From Heliocidaris erythrogramma (taxonomy: Eukaryota; Echinodermata; Echinoidea; Camarodonta; Echinometridae): a stretch of DNA of 64,000 nt. The notes below the pieces were generated by a model. That model was not told the DNA's origin. It saw only the letters and a list, made by a program, of their open reading frames with translations, and did no database searches. The position numbers and the translations under genes were made by a program. Positions within the stretch are counted from its first letter, which is position 1. Every line of letters starts with the position of its first letter. This document shows, in pieces, positions 1-12,245 of this stretch. Location of the stretch: the NCBI GenBank assembly GCA_025617745.1, contig CM046855.1, forward strand, positions 41,983,663 to 42,047,662, given 5' to 3'.

Positions 1-699
1 TCATCTGAAAAGAATTCGTTTTGAAATGCTTCAATATTTCAAACATGACCAGAAATAGTTTGCAACTTTGATCCAAATTTCTGATGCCAAATATTTGTAC
101 AATCCCATGCACCCATATCTGTGTCCAGTCACTGCAGTGCCCATCAATCTTTGTGATTTCCATAACAATTGAGTTAATTTAGAAATAATTTTGTTGAATT
201 CATCAGCTCATAATACATGATTATTATTTATCACATGATCGATTATTCAGAATAAATTTCAGACTGTTTCTTTCACATATATGCATATATAATACAATAC
301 ATGTATGCATACAAACAAAGGCACTCCATGTATTCAGCATATGACTTCCTAGTTTCACAGAAAAAAAAAGACATTAAACATATCATGAATACAAACTTCC
401 TTATAGAATGTAGTAGGTCACTGATCATAATCTGTCTCTCTACATAAAACAAAAAAAACAAGAGTCAACAATCAACGATGGAGACAACTATCAAAACAAG
501 TTACATATTAACTACAGAAACTACTTCCAAATTACAATGCTCATGTTGTCGCAATGTACATGTATACATGTATATATTTCTGTAATTTTCAGTATTAATG
601 TTGAAGGTCTGTGTTCTTTTGATTGTTGATAATCAAGCGGGAAAACCGAGACAAAGTGACTTGTCGCTTCGCTTTTCCTGATCTAAAAAAATCATATAT
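1..699. other. No gene seen
   Basis: AT-rich sequence with no supported coding region. It holds short palindromic ACATGTACATG-type motifs near 545-570, which recur across the whole window. If the kinase gene annotated below continues to the left, this is inside one of its introns. Confidence 0.5.
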
Positions 700-1790
700 T
701 TACTTATTAACTTCGATGCAAAAGCTCTCTACAACATTGTCGAGAGCAGTGATATTTCTTCGAAAATCAGAGTAATAGAAAGGAGACAAGAAGATATCAG
801 GTTCCATCATCTGATGGCTCGTATGAAATGTTTAAGTGATTCCGCTATGTACATATTTCCTAGACTGTGGGACGAACTACGTAGGGACTTGCGCGTTGAC
901 TTTGTACTCCCTTAATTTCAGACCTGGCAACACAGGCTGAAAAGGCATATCTTCTTCGATTAACTTTTTCTTTACGAGAGGTTAATGTAATAATTTCGGT
1001 ATGTTTTGGAATCATTCATTCGTCTACTTCTCTATGAATTCTTAGCCGTAACTATAATTTTGATTTTATCATTGTCATGTCTCAGGAGTCTTTTTTCTTT
1101 CCTTTTTCTGTCCATTATTTAAACATCTTCTGGACAGTTCCAACACAGCTTCTTTATCATATTTTGTATAATATAAAATATGAAATACTGGTTCTTTAAT
1201 GTGTTAGTTTGTTCTCCAAGTTTCCTTACTCACCTGAAGCCCACTAAGCCTATGTATAGATTCACTTCCTTTAACATGTTTTCTTCACTTCTATATACCG
1301 GTCAACCGATATGATTTTAGTAATTCTTGTCAGCATGCTACTACCGGTACATGTTCTCATATTTTGTTCTTTTCTTAGTTTTATACTTCATGGTTTCAAT
1401 TTACCTCCTTGACATTTAATGCAATAGTTTTTAAGCCAGAATTAATTCCCCATTTACATGTTCAGTATCATGTCATGACCTAGTGTCATACATACTAGTT
1501 TTATTTTCTCCTTGTGCTTTGTTTTTGTTAGTTGTTTTGTTTATGAAATGTTATTTCATGCTATATTTTGCAGGTCTTCTGGGTGCACCAGTTGGTCGGG
1601 AAGAGGGACCATTACGGTTACAGTGATGTTTGCTTTCCTCTTTCCCCGGCAGCCAACTGATGCACTCCGAAGACCTCCAGTAAGATTGTGCATTTATAAT
1701 TGATATTCCTTTCATGTTTGTTTACTCATATTTACATTATTATATTTGTTGTGAATTGCCGAATAAATAATAATGATAATGATAATGACA
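700..1790 (+). mobile_element. 5'-truncated non-LTR retrotransposon, 3' end
   Basis: A stretch at about 780-955 reads, with one frame break, like the extreme C-terminus of a non-LTR reverse-transcriptase polyprotein: IFPRLWDELRRDLRV, followed in another frame by FQTWQHRLKRHIF. This matches the pattern (PRLWNsLP... FK..LK..LF) that ends many CR1, L2 and jockey-type ORF2 proteins. The following kilobase would be the 3' UTR. It closes at 1761-1789 with an AATAA/AATGAT-type short tandem tail, as expected for target-primed insertion. The 5' boundary is approximate. The coding part is dead: truncated, with an in-frame stop at 913-915. Confidence 0.55.
1573..1676. repeat. Imperfect 104-nt hairpin
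   Basis: Left arm beginning GGTCTTCTGGGTGCACCAG pairs with a right arm ending CTGATGCACTCCGAAGACC, with a few mismatches and a loop of about 30 nt. It lies in the presumed 3' UTR of the surrounding retroelement fragment. It could be a short inverted-repeat insertion or a structured RNA element; size and pairing also resemble a microRNA precursor, but nothing else supports that. Confidence 0.5.
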
Positions 1791-1837
1791 TGGTAAGTGT
1801 ATGAAGGAAACAAGGGAAGTGACAGCTCTTACTGATA

Positions 1838-2125
1838 ACTGTGTAAACACAGTCCAAGATAGGAAATGCTAACACAGTACATGTAGTATGAACAGGGCCC
1901 AAAACAAGAGAAGCTCACACAACAGTGTGAACAGGGCCCAAGACAAGAGGGAAAGGAGCTTGTCAGATAGTTCTATAGAAAATAAACAGAGGAAGAGAGA
2001 GAGAGAGAGAGGGATCATGACAACTGTGTGTGAAGTTGTGAACAGAGTCCAAGACAAGAGAAGCTCACACATAAGTGTGAACAGGTCCCCAAGACAGAGT
2101 GGGAGGAGCTCAGTTGGCAGAAAGG
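1838..2125. repeat. Tandem repeat with 39-41 bp units in 150-bp blocks
   Basis: The phrase GTGAACAGGGCCCAAGACAA recurs with small changes near 1886, 1925, 2036 and 2077. Spacing is 39-41 bp inside a pair and 150 bp between pairs, so the array has a two-level organisation. The frames open on both strands here are by-products of the repeat. A short AG-rich run (about 1993-2010) separates the two pairs. Confidence 0.7.
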
Positions 2126-2807
2126 AAACAGAGGAAGTGAGAGAGATCTTTATACCTGTTGATTGAACACAGCTGAAGGATAAAAGCAACAAAATATCAA
2201 ACCAGGGACCTATTCTTGAACCAGGATATTGATTAAAGGGGCGCTCTCGGATTTTCAATAATTTGGGAAAATTCCCATAAAGGTCGCTCAACCAAGGTAT
2301 TGATTATATTCTTCCGTTCCCACGTTTAATGTTTTGTGACCATGAATAACTTTATCCTAGTAACTACTAACTATTTTGGAATCAAGCATACATGTAGATT
2401 ACATTATCAAATCTTCATCAACCATATCTCACAGTCATTGCCAAAAGCATTTGTTTGTTAATAGAGAAGGATACAATTATGTAAATCAGTCAAATGTAAG
2501 TCAAATTTAAAAGGGACAGTATACATGAACATTGAATGTTTGCCAGTTAAGCAATCAAAAATATATTCTCATTTGTGCCACTAGCTACAGATTTCAACTG
2601 CCCTCCAATAATTTACATGTATTTACCAACCAATATATTTTTTTAAAATTATTTTTAAATTTTATGTAGTGGAAAGGGGATGAAATAAATTAGGTGCACA
2701 CAGCAAAGGTCCGACACATAATATCTGTGTGTTAAAAGATGCACAATTATAAATTGCAGTATGCTGAAAAAACGTGTGGTAAACTGCGGCATATATGGGA
2801 GCGAGGC

Positions 2808-3290
2808 TTTAACTCTTACTGTGCCAAGAGGTTTAGCTCTCTTCAAAATTTTACCAAAATGTGATCAATGCTTACTTTTCAAAAATGTCTACACCATCTA
2901 TTATTTCACAAAATATTGTGTACAAAACTTGTAGGAAATTTATTACCATTTCTTATGATACCAAATATTATTACTTTACCCAACTTTATGCATAAGAATT
3001 ATTGAAAATTACATTTGACTTTCTTCTTTGTCCATTATATTTTGGTTTCTCATTTGTTTACTATTGTTTAATGTTGAAATAAGGTAATATCTTTTTAAAA
3101 ATGTGAAATTTTCTCTGAAATTTTCTATGGTAGCATATAATTATAAACATATATTTAGAATGCTTGATTTATGCTCAAAATTTTGATACATTGACCACCA
3201 TATACCTTTCCTGTGGTCGAGCAATTGGTGCATGAAAATGACAAGTCTATCTGTCACATATACGTGCCATCGGCACTGAAAGAGTTAAAA
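2808..3290. mobile_element. MITE-like element with inverted ends
   Basis: The left end TTTAACTCTTACTGTGCC and the right end GGCACTGAAAGAGTTAAA are near-perfect inverted copies of each other, about 480 bp apart. The interior is AT-rich and non-coding. The superfamily is not identifiable; the flanking duplication is unclear. Confidence 0.5.
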
Positions 3291-4694
3291 AGCATTTACA
3301 GTAAATTCAAATTTTACATTACTATACTTTTAAATAAAAGAATTACATGCATATGAGATATATATTTGAAAACATTTCTATTAATGGGATTACATACTGC
3401 ATTCATATTAAAATTAAATTGGGAAAATTTGTAAAAGATTAACAGCCCTGGGAAAACTTTTATTTCACACAAAGCCACATACATGTACATGTACCTCATT
3501 AATTATTACTAGTGTTTTCAACAAAATACACATGCTGGTATGTGAGGGTGAGCATTAGCCACATAAATAAAATTTACATTTTATAAAGAAAATACACTAT
3601 TTCGGCAGCAGTCTCAAAAACAACATTCATTTAAAATTAATGCATGTACAAATCCATATTTCAAACATACATTGGAACAAAATGTATTATGTACTGCATC
3701 CTAAAAAAAATTCCAGTTTGGCATAATCAATGTAAACTCTAATATCACCTGCATTTCCAATTGATTTGGACAGTAATCAGCAGATTTATAATGGAATTTG
3801 TCCTGCCATGTCAGTTACGCTCTAGTTACCCCCATATTAAAAGCTTTGACCACAACAAAACCTGAGACTGAAAGTACATCTAGTATAAAAGATAATCAAC
3901 AAAATGGGTAACAAATTCATGCACAGCACACAGCATTTAGACATGTATACATGTATATCAATTTATTTACACATGAACAGTATTCTTGCAAACAATAAAC
4001 TAATCACACACATACATGTGATGTACACCTCAAGTGCAAAGTATTGATCTTTACATGTACTTATCAACTGAAATATTGTCAATAAAAATTCTGATTAGAT
4101 ACAACACATACTCTGTTTATTCACATTTGTATATTTGTTTCATTTGTGCAAAATACATTAAAAGCCATTGTAGGTCTAGCTTGCAGTGTTTAACCCTGAA
4201 GTTGTTGACTCAAATGTGATCCTATTCTCTGAATGGCCCCTGTGAGGTTGTCTCTTATGACTCATAGATTTCTTACTACTGCCGATAGGGTTCCTCACTC
4301 ATTTCTCAAACAACATGTGACCAGCTTTCACATTGAAATAACAGCTCCAGTTTAAGCAGCCAATGAGCCAACTACTGTACATTAATTGTGTATCATACAT
4401 ATACCTAAGTTAGAATTCCGCAAGCATGAACTTTTGCAAAATTCCTCTGCATGGTCCAGCTTCACATATTAAGTTGCACACCACAAAATCATTGAACTCT
4501 ACTGGCGAGTTTGCAATGTGTAAAGTTTCTTCCCGTGAAAATAGCTCAGTTATTAGGAATTTGTGAAAGTTTCATGGAGGTTTCTGGTTTTACAGACAGT
4601 ACATCAACGCTAAACAGCGGTCTGGTGGACACAGATCATTGAGACCAAACAAAATCATTCTGGACCCAACAAATTTCAATAGCTACTTCATACG
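3291..4694. other. No gene seen
   Basis: AT-rich, non-coding. Nothing beyond short ACATGT palindromes was recognised. Confidence 0.5.
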
Positions 4695-5080
4695 AGACTT
4701 GTAATTTCGAAACTTTATAAAGTTAGCGAGACTTTAAGTTAACTAAACAACGGCTCACTAACAACGACAAGGGGTTTACACAGGCCCAAAACTTCTGAGA
4801 CAAGTCAAGCGTTAGTCATTTAACATGAGCAGAGAGGTCATCGTTAACAATTGCTGAACTTAAAGTTATTTCTGTCCACACGGCCCAGTTCTACGAGTCC
4901 TGACCACCCACTGCTCATGGTTTCAGCATTAACCACAAGCTTGCTTGTGGTTCTGAAACTACAAGTAAAACTCAAATTTCCAAACTACGAGTCCGTTCAT
5001 ACAGTCTGAAACTACAAGATAACTTAAAGTTTTGAAACTACAAGCAAAACTTTAAGTTTAGCTCCCTTCGTGGGAACCTG
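4695..5080. repeat. Dispersed repeat E, copy 1
   Basis: This sequence shares long blocks with 31185-31735: GAAACTACAAG, ACTTAAAGTTTTGAAACTAC, GAGTCCGTTCAT and a shared end AGCTCCCTTCGT followed by GAACCTGACTA. Within each copy, ACTTAAAGTT-type motifs recur in both orientations, so the unit is rich in small inverted repeats. It is probably a non-autonomous DNA element. A third, short relative lies around 9725-9860. Confidence 0.6.
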
Positions 5081-5756
5081 ACTAATATGTAAACAGGAGC
5101 ACAACACACTTAGACCCCAAACACTTCACAACGGATTCTAGAAAACAAAACAAAACAAAAGTTTAGTGTGGAGCCCTGCCTACAGTACATTGGTTTGCTT
5201 TCTTCTAAGAAACTTAGAAGACAAGAAGGTCGACAAACAATACATTAATGGGTACATGTACATGTACAAGTACAATGACACATGTTTCAAGGCATCCGTA
5301 TTTGTTTAGGTATTGTATTCCCAGAAAAGTGGTTTAATGCGTAACATGATGCACAATGCATTGTCAGCTACTTATACAATGAAATATTAGACCATAGTTT
5401 ACATATTAAAGGAAAAGTTTATATTCCTTGAAAAGAAAAAGTGATAATCAACACGTTATGATAGTTTGCAGAACTCTCTGAATTTGTTTGATTACATTTA
5501 GCTCATGCCTTACCGAATTGGGCAAGCCTATTGATGTCATACAATGAAGCAATTTGGAGTATTATTGTATGTCTACTTAGAGTCTGAAGAGCATAAACTA
5601 CAGGTAATACAACTTTTAAAGAGAATTAAAAGGGACCAATCACACACATACAAAATAATAATTGTAATTTTATGTCATCCTCCCCCCCCCCAAAAAAAAA
5701 AAGACAACAATAAACAAACAAATTAACAAAGTATACAAGCAAATTAGACATTAAAA
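5081..5756. other. No gene seen
   Basis: Non-coding. A C-run followed by an A-run lies near 5683-5702, and a cluster of ACATGTACATGTAC motifs near 5253-5275. Confidence 0.5.
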
Positions 5757-6312
5757 TGGTTATTGGGTTAAAGAGCACAAGGGGCAGAAATTATTTCATA
5801 TCATGGCCAGCAATGAAGTTATCTTCTGTGCATTTGCAGAAAAATGAGAGAAACAGATGAGTGAAAATCTGATAAGAAATAAGAAAGTATGAAGTTGTAA
5901 TCGATCAAAACATGATTTGGCATCTCCATGGCATATCTAGCGAGCTCCTCTCCCAAATTATAAAATTGGATAAATTTTCATTCTCTTAGTTTTTGATGAA
6001 GGAATAGATTTTGTTTCATACAGGTTTTGTGTAAAAACATATGAGCAATGATTATATCTAAGCTGCATGTATGATTTCATATTTTCTTTATAGAAAATGG
6101 ATATTAATGATTTTCGGGGTACAGGGTAAATGGGAGAAGAGCTGGCACTGTCACAGAGTTGCCAATTTGTGTTTGATTGATGACAACTTTAAAAATTCAA
6201 AACTTTCTTTTACATATCATCATATTCTGCTCAAACCTTCACTGATCTGTTTCTATAATTTTTCTACTTCTTTTAAAACCAACTTATAATCAGGGTGGAC
6301 TTTCTCTTCAAC
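5757..6312. mobile_element. Palindromic MITE, family B, old copy
   Basis: Right arm (about 6071-6312) matches the family-B arm seen at 28773-29310: GAGTTGCCAATTTGTGTTTGATTGA, then TCAAACCTTCACTGATC and finally CAGGGTGGACTTTC. The left arm (about 5820-5960) is the inverted counterpart (GAAACAGATGAGTGAAAATC, GTTGTAATCGATCAAA). Left terminus is degraded. The frame open over the right arm is not a gene. Confidence 0.6.
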
Positions 6313-6398
6313 TAGTCTGCTAAATAGTCTTTATTATTTAGAATGTCTCTCTACCTAAGTAATAGTTGAAGGTGATAGGTTTAATGTAGCATATATAC

Positions 6399-6676
6399 AT
6401 AATAATAATAATATTGGGCATTTTTACAGCACTCATATCCACCATGTATAAGGTGCTAAAGGTGCTCCAATATTACCCTGGCTCTAGCTAGGCTACCGAA
6501 TTCGGTGCTCACAGCATTCAAGGAATTCCTTCCTACCGGTACCCATTTAACACCTGGGTTGAGAGGGGCAAATGTAGATTAATGTTTTGCCAAAGAACAC
6601 TAGTGTCGTGCCGGGGTTCGAACCCACGACCTTTGCAACTCCAGTCAAGTGTTTAAACCACTCGACTACGACACCT
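6399..6676 (-). mobile_element. tRNA-derived SINE, near full length
   Basis: Read on the minus strand, the head is tRNA-like: acceptor halves GTGTCGT and ACGACAC pair perfectly, box A is TAGTCGAGTGG and box B GGTTCGAACCC. The box A and D-arm resemble Ser/Leu-type tRNAs. A body of about 200 bp follows (CATTAATCTACATTTGCC, AAATGGGTACC, GGAATTCCTT, AGCCAGGGTAATATT) and it ends in a TTATTATTATTAT tail. The same body recurs at 38300-38580, 15775-15965 and 22265-22400, so this is a family. It would depend on a partner non-LTR reverse transcriptase for movement. Confidence 0.85.
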
Positions 6677-6829
6677 CTACATGTACCAGTGTGGAACGCT
6701 AAACATACAGAGCAAAATATGTTTGGGTGATCGATCCTCTTTAACACCCTTCCTGCTCTCAATAAAGAGATGATATTATTGGTAATTGTGGTGTTCCTTG
6801 ACATCACCTCATTATGAGGCTGCATTCAT

Positions 6830-7980
6830 AAAAGTTTTGGGAGCAAGAATCAGAAACACAAAACACAAAACACCAATCAAAATCGCAAATATGAAACACG
6901 CTTTCATGTTACATGTACTAGCTTCATAAAAAAAAATTCTGGGCAGAATCAGGATCTAGATTCAACAAGCCTTCCAAGGAGACTCCTTGGATTCACAAAG
7001 CACATGCGAGATTTACAGTACATTTATGGTATACAGTGCATGTCATAGTCTGTAGTGCAGACTCTATTTGTGCACCGTATGTTGCCTAGCAACAGCATAA
7101 CCAGTTTCATATTAGTTGTGGTAAATACATGAATCTAATGGAATATTTTCTGCTGTGTCTATGTATATATACATGTAAGTGTTAGTCTACAACCATAATG
7201 GTTCAGACCTGCACTGTTATGATTGATGTATTGTACAGTAGGCTTTATGTTTCAGACTAAACATGCGCTTTGATGATCTCAAGTTAAAATCATGTACTTT
7301 CAAAACGCTAATTTTGGCAAAATCCTTTCTTAAAAAGCACCTTTTTCAGGGTATGATATCAGCTATTGTAAACACACTGAAATTTACTACCAGCAAAAAA
7401 GTATAGAAATTATAAACTAAATGTTTCCAAACTGTGCTCCTGGCCTGAAAAATGGGTTTTATGAATGCAGCCTAAATGGCATCCATCAATCTTTGTGCTA
7501 ATGCTAATCAAAGTCATTACAGCGCAGAATATAGGCTGATGAAATTAGTAGTAACATTGTGAATCATCCTCATCACAAATTTATGACAGGAAAAAAGAGG
7601 GGAAAAGATCAAATTGAAACAAGGACAGAAAGATCTAAAGAGAGACATTCTCGTAAATTGTTCAGTGTATTAAGGGTGCATGTTAAATATTCATTTCAAT
7701 GTTTCACAAAAAGCAAAGAAACTAATGTCAAAATTACAGAAAGAGAATAAGCATGGTTATATTCTGGTTCATAAAACCTGAATGAAAAAAAAACCTTTAA
7801 TACATTTTTGTTGAATGTCAAATGGAAGAAAAGACTTTTGTCATTTTTGTTGTTCAAATTTCTAGTTTTCTAGCCCATATGCTAAAACAACAACATTCTC
7901 TTTAATATGACATTCCTGAATGTGACATACACATACAGGTTTTCAGTCTTTATCCCAAAGCATAGAGCCTACATGTACAC
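6830..7980. other. No gene seen
   Basis: AT-rich and non-coding. A 63-codon open frame at 7559-7750 is rich in Lys/Arg but has no recognisable domain and is probably chance. Confidence 0.5.
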
Positions 7981-7984
7981 TACT

Positions 7985-8420
7985 ACTTATAAATGATTTG
8001 TACAAAGAAACGTTGTATAAAACAATCAGCGTATAGCAAAAGGAGCGTACAGACTAGGCTTCATGTACAACATCTTTATACTACAATGTTGTATAAAGAA
8101 ACATCGTTTTTTATCAGGCTACATCATGGACGATAGAGAATATAGAATTACATCTGGTTAGTCACCTAAGCGTGCACATATGATAAGCCCCACCCAGTTA
8201 TACCATTTTCGTACGATACGATGTTCAGACTACAAGAGGATGCAGATTCTTTTGTTCAAAACGATGCTCAAACATGGCTTTCGCTATACAATGTTTCATT
8301 ATAGCACGTTCAGACTTCAGACTATAAAAAAATTAATTACTTATCGTATCTATACATGTACATGTATATCGTTTTTGTATAGTTATACATTGAACTTATG
8401 GGAAGTCTGAACAACGGGGT
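7985..8420. repeat. Dispersed repeat F, copy 1
   Basis: Shares blocks with 10800-11280: GTATAAAGAAACGTTG, AGTATAGCGAAAGGAGC, and GATAAGCCCCACCCAGTTATA, followed by CGATGCTCAAACATGGC-like text. Probably a non-autonomous DNA element; GTTCAGAC occurs near both parts of this copy in opposite orientations. Confidence 0.6.
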
Positions 8421-8934
8421 TAACTCAATTTAGGCTATATCATAAATTTTATTTGTTTAGAATGGATGAAATTTGATTACCGGTAAATTACTTTAGTGTC
8501 TCAATATAAAATGTACCAGGTAAGTCATTTCAGGGACGGTCATTTTCAAGGATTCCTAAAATAAAATAAAGAACTAGTGATTGATTACAGAGCTGTGCAA
8601 TAGCTCACAAATAAATGTTTAGGGGGTATATTGTAAGTGAACAAAGTTTGTGTGTTCACGTTAAATTTTCAATTTGCAAAAACATTTTCTATCACTCATT
8701 GCCTGTGGTGTTTTTCCTAGCAACTTTTTTAACCCCTTCTTTGCCTCCCTACATTTGAAAGGAGGACACTCTGAAGAGTCGTAGATTTCAGGTCATGATT
8801 ATCAGATACTTCTTTTCAAATTTAAATCATAGAAACCTCAAATTTTTAAACAACGACCCACTAATGGCGATGCTGGTTCACGTGGCACCAAAGCAAATAA
8901 GCAGTCACTGGGATTAATCATAACTACATGATGA

Positions 8935-9710
8935 CATAAATGGTACCCTGGGGTACCAAATAAAAATCGGCCATTTTTTTGAATTATTTAATTTTTTTTT
9001 AGGGCTGTACCCTGGGTTACCAAAAAGTGGGAAATTATTTTGGTGTGATTTTTTTCAACATTCAATTGTGTCCCATGTTCTTGTAAAACATCCTATAAGT
9101 CATGTATTTTTCTCAAATTCATTGTTGTTGTGAGTAATTATTCTATTATTGATTTCTATTTCTTCGATTTGAGAGAGGGATTGGGCCAGCAGTGTCATAA
9201 TAACACAATCAGCCTGCTCCTTGTCTCCCCCGTTACTCGGCTTCCTAAAAACCGCTACCATGTACACAGATCAGCGGCCTGCTCGTCCCCCAACTTCTGT
9301 ATTGCACGGTATCGTGCTCTTTCAACTTCCTTGGAATCTTCCGTCTTTTACGTCCTTTCCTTTACAGTAAATTTCCGTATCCACCATTGTCTAAGTTTGA
9401 AAGTTTGACAGCTAAAATACAGTAACGATGAAGTGATGTTTTTTAGGAAGAAGCCAAATCAAGTTCTAAAGCCGCGCGCGGGAGCTAGCGCTATAGCCAC
9501 TGGCGCTTGTGAGGGCTGCTATCAGCTAGCGCGCGCCCGAGCAGCAGTACAGTGCATGCACGCCATGCATAACTGTGCACTGTTAACATGCATTGTGACT
9601 ACGTACGTACACGCACTGCATTCATAACTCTGGGGTTGTACTCGAGTGGACGTGAGATGGCGCTACACAACATGGTACCCCGGGGTACAACGCTACCCCG
9701 GGGTACCGCG
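8935..9710. mobile_element. Candidate element bounded by GGTACCCCGGGGTACC palindromes
   Basis: Two palindromic sites on the left (GGTACCCTGGGGTACC at about 8942 and a variant near 9007) and two on the right (about 9672 and 9693) bracket 760 bp. An imperfect inverted repeat rich in GCGC and AGCGCTATAGC lies at 9470-9545. Paired subterminal palindromes suggest transposase-binding ends, but no target duplication was identified. Confidence 0.4.
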
Positions 9711-10084
9711 TGGTGCATCACATGCTGGTGAAAGTTTGAAGTTACTTGTGTCCACACTGTACATAACTTTGAGAACTACAGTACAAGATAACCTTCAAGT
9801 TTAAAACCACAAGCTAAACTTTAAGTTTACGGACTGTCACGTGAACCCAGCTTTTAAGTTAACAACAAACATACTGTACACTGCCATGCCCATGGTAGGC
9901 TAACATCATTTGAACTTCTCAAAGGCCCTGAAGGAAATATCAACATTTCTTCACAAATTGTAATCAGATCTATAGAAATTGCATCTCAGTAATCAAATTC
10001 AAAATATCATTATTTTAGTAACCATCTGAACCTTATACATTGTGCATTCTTGATGTACATCGTACGCTGAGAGCAAGAGGAATT

Positions 10085-10315
10085 AAAGATAAAGTTGAGT
10101 TATGGTTACGCCATAACACTGTGAAAGAAACCGGCTCAAAGCAAGTGGGAAAGATTGGTCATGTCTCCATATCAATTGGTGTATACAGTGAAAATATATT
10201 GACCCAATCTTGTTGAAATGCACATGCAAAGCACACAGAAATGGGTATATGGGACTACACACACACATGTGGCATAAATGTTCAGCCTGAACATTTCAGC
10301 TATTTCTCATCACAT
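10085..10315. repeat. Dispersed repeat G, copy 1
   Basis: Matches 16935-17190: AAGATAAAGT(T/C)GAGTT, GTGAAAGAAAC, then CACACAGAAATGGGTATATGG and finally CACTTCAGCTATTTCTC-like text. A third copy, inverted, is at 22445-22605. Non-coding; the class is not identified. Confidence 0.65.
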
Positions 10316-10799
10316 TACGAATAAGAGTGCTTTATCAAGAGCAATCTTTTTGAAGATGTTTCTATATGATGTTCTTGCAAACTTACATAAGAGGAATTAG
10401 AAAGCTCACAAATTATGTTTCACCTTTCCCAGAACTCCACCTTTTCTTTAACTCCATGTAAAATGATACGAGTTAATGCCCTTCTGGCTCTAAGGCTAAG
10501 CAAATGATGTACAATGCAATGCTTAAGGATAGAAGGTTGTTTACTCATGTTTCTTTGTCTGGTAGTCTTTTATCAAATGCAAAAAAGAAAAAAGAAACAC
10601 AGTTTCGTCTAAAATAGATAACAACATTTGTTCTCCCCTCAAACTGATTAATCCAATACAATTTGATACATACAGGTAGGTATCTGCTTACAAAGAGAGT
10701 TGATTGTATTGTTCTACAATGGAAAGTCTGAAAAAAAGGTCCATCTTATACATGTATGTCGGTCGTCACTAAGCCTAGATGCCTGGTTGCAGTGGTTTT

Positions 10800-11280
10800 T
10801 AAAGAGTGTTCAGGCTTTCGTATAAAGAAACGTTGCATGATGAATCGTAGTATAGCGAAAGGAGCATACATGTGAAAAAAGTATTGTATGAAAAAACATT
10901 TTTTAATACAACTAGTTCTGGGAAGGTCAGCCGTTAGTATCAGGTTACGTCATGGGCAGCTGATTGGTCACTTCAGCACATGCACGTGATAAGCCCCACC
11001 CAGTTATACAGATTTAGTAGGATATGGCGTTCCCACTAAAATTAGACCCCAATTCGATCATGTTTTTGATTAAAAACAATGCTAAAACCTCACTATATCA
11101 CATTTTGTTATGTTTTACATTTTGTTATCCAACGTTGAGACTAAACAAGAACAAAAATAATCACTTAGGCCTATTGTACTACTTACAGGTTTTTGTATCA
11201 TGTAGCTATACAATGACTTCTTCTAGCCTGAATGAGGGGGGGGGGGGGAACTGATTTGTTACTGAGCCTGAATGCATGGT
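10800..11280. repeat. Dispersed repeat F, copy 2
   Basis: Second copy of the family at 7985-8420, sharing GATAAGCCCCACCCAGTTATA and the CGTATAAAGAAACGTTGCAT region. It ends in a 12-base G-run near 11237 and abuts the next palindromic element. Confidence 0.6.
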
Positions 11281-11289
11281 TGCTGTGGT

Positions 11290-11897
11290 TTAAAGGGGTA
11301 CTCCGGCCTGAAAATAATATTAATTGAATGAATAGAGTAAAATTAAACAAGCAAAACACTGAAAATTTAATCGAAATCCGATAAAAAATAACGAAGTTAT
11401 TGAATTTTTAAGTTTTGCATTATTTTGGGAAACAGTTCTATACATGTCATCATGAATATGTAATGAGTGAGCTGATGATGTCACGTCCCCACTTTCCTTT
11501 TTTAACTATATTATATGAAATCTTCATTATTTCATTTTTTCAAACATGTCTATAAAAATATCTCCCGTGTAACAAAATAAGTTACAGCAATGATGAACTT
11601 ACACATTAAATAAGGAGTCAGTCCTTTTAGTTATAGGCTTGGAGCAGAAAATTTGAATAATTGCAATTTCATATAATAAAATACAAAAGAAAAAGTGGGG
11701 ATATGACATCATCAGCTCACTCACTGCATATTCATGATGACGTGCATATAACTGTTTTACCAAAATAATGCAAAACTAAAAATTCCATAACTTCATTATT
11801 TTTCATCCGATTTCGATGAAATTTTCAGTAATTTGTTTGTTTAATTTTACTCTATTTATTCAAGTCATATTAATTTCAGGCCGGAGTACCCCTTTAA
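11290..11897. mobile_element. Palindromic MITE, family C, copy 1
   Basis: A nearly full-length palindrome. The left end TTAAAGGGGTACTCCGGCCT and the right end AGGCCGGAGTACCCCTTTAA are perfect inverses, and pairing continues through most of each arm (GAAATCCGAT, GATGATGTCACGTCCCCAC and their inverses). TTAA stands at both termini, consistent with a TTAA or TA duplication. Both arms carry a GATGATGTCA block. A diverged relative with the same plan is at 37503-38109. Confidence 0.85.
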
Positions 11898-11934
11898 TAC
11901 AATGTACATGTAGATGTCTCGTACAAGAAAAAAG

Positions 11935-12245
11935 CGTACCCCCTAGACAATTACCCCCCGGACAATTCCCCCGATAACTACCCCCTAGACAACTAACCCC
12001 TATGACAATTACCCCTATGACAATTACCCCCCAGGACAACTACCCCCTGGACAACAACCCTCAGTTTATGGGGGGTAATTTTTCTGGGGGTAATTGTCCT
12101 GGGGGTAACTGTCCTGGGGGGTAGTTGTAGTGGGGGGTAGTTGTAGTGGGGGGTAGTTGTAGTGGAGTGTAGTTGTCCTGGAGGGTAGTTCTCCAGGGAG
12201 TAGTTGTCCGGGAGGGGGGGGTAGTTGTCCAGGTGGTAGTTTTCC
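11935..12245. repeat. Inverted pair of minisatellite arrays (C-rich then G-rich)
   Basis: About eight C-rich units of 14-17 bp (ACCCCCTAGACAACT type) run from 11935 to 12060. From 12063 the same unit appears reverse-complemented about eleven times (GGGGGTAGTTGTCCT type). The two arrays meet head to head, so each strand has a C-rich and a G-rich half that can pair with each other. The Pro/Tyr-rich frame open on the minus strand is a by-product. Confidence 0.9.
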
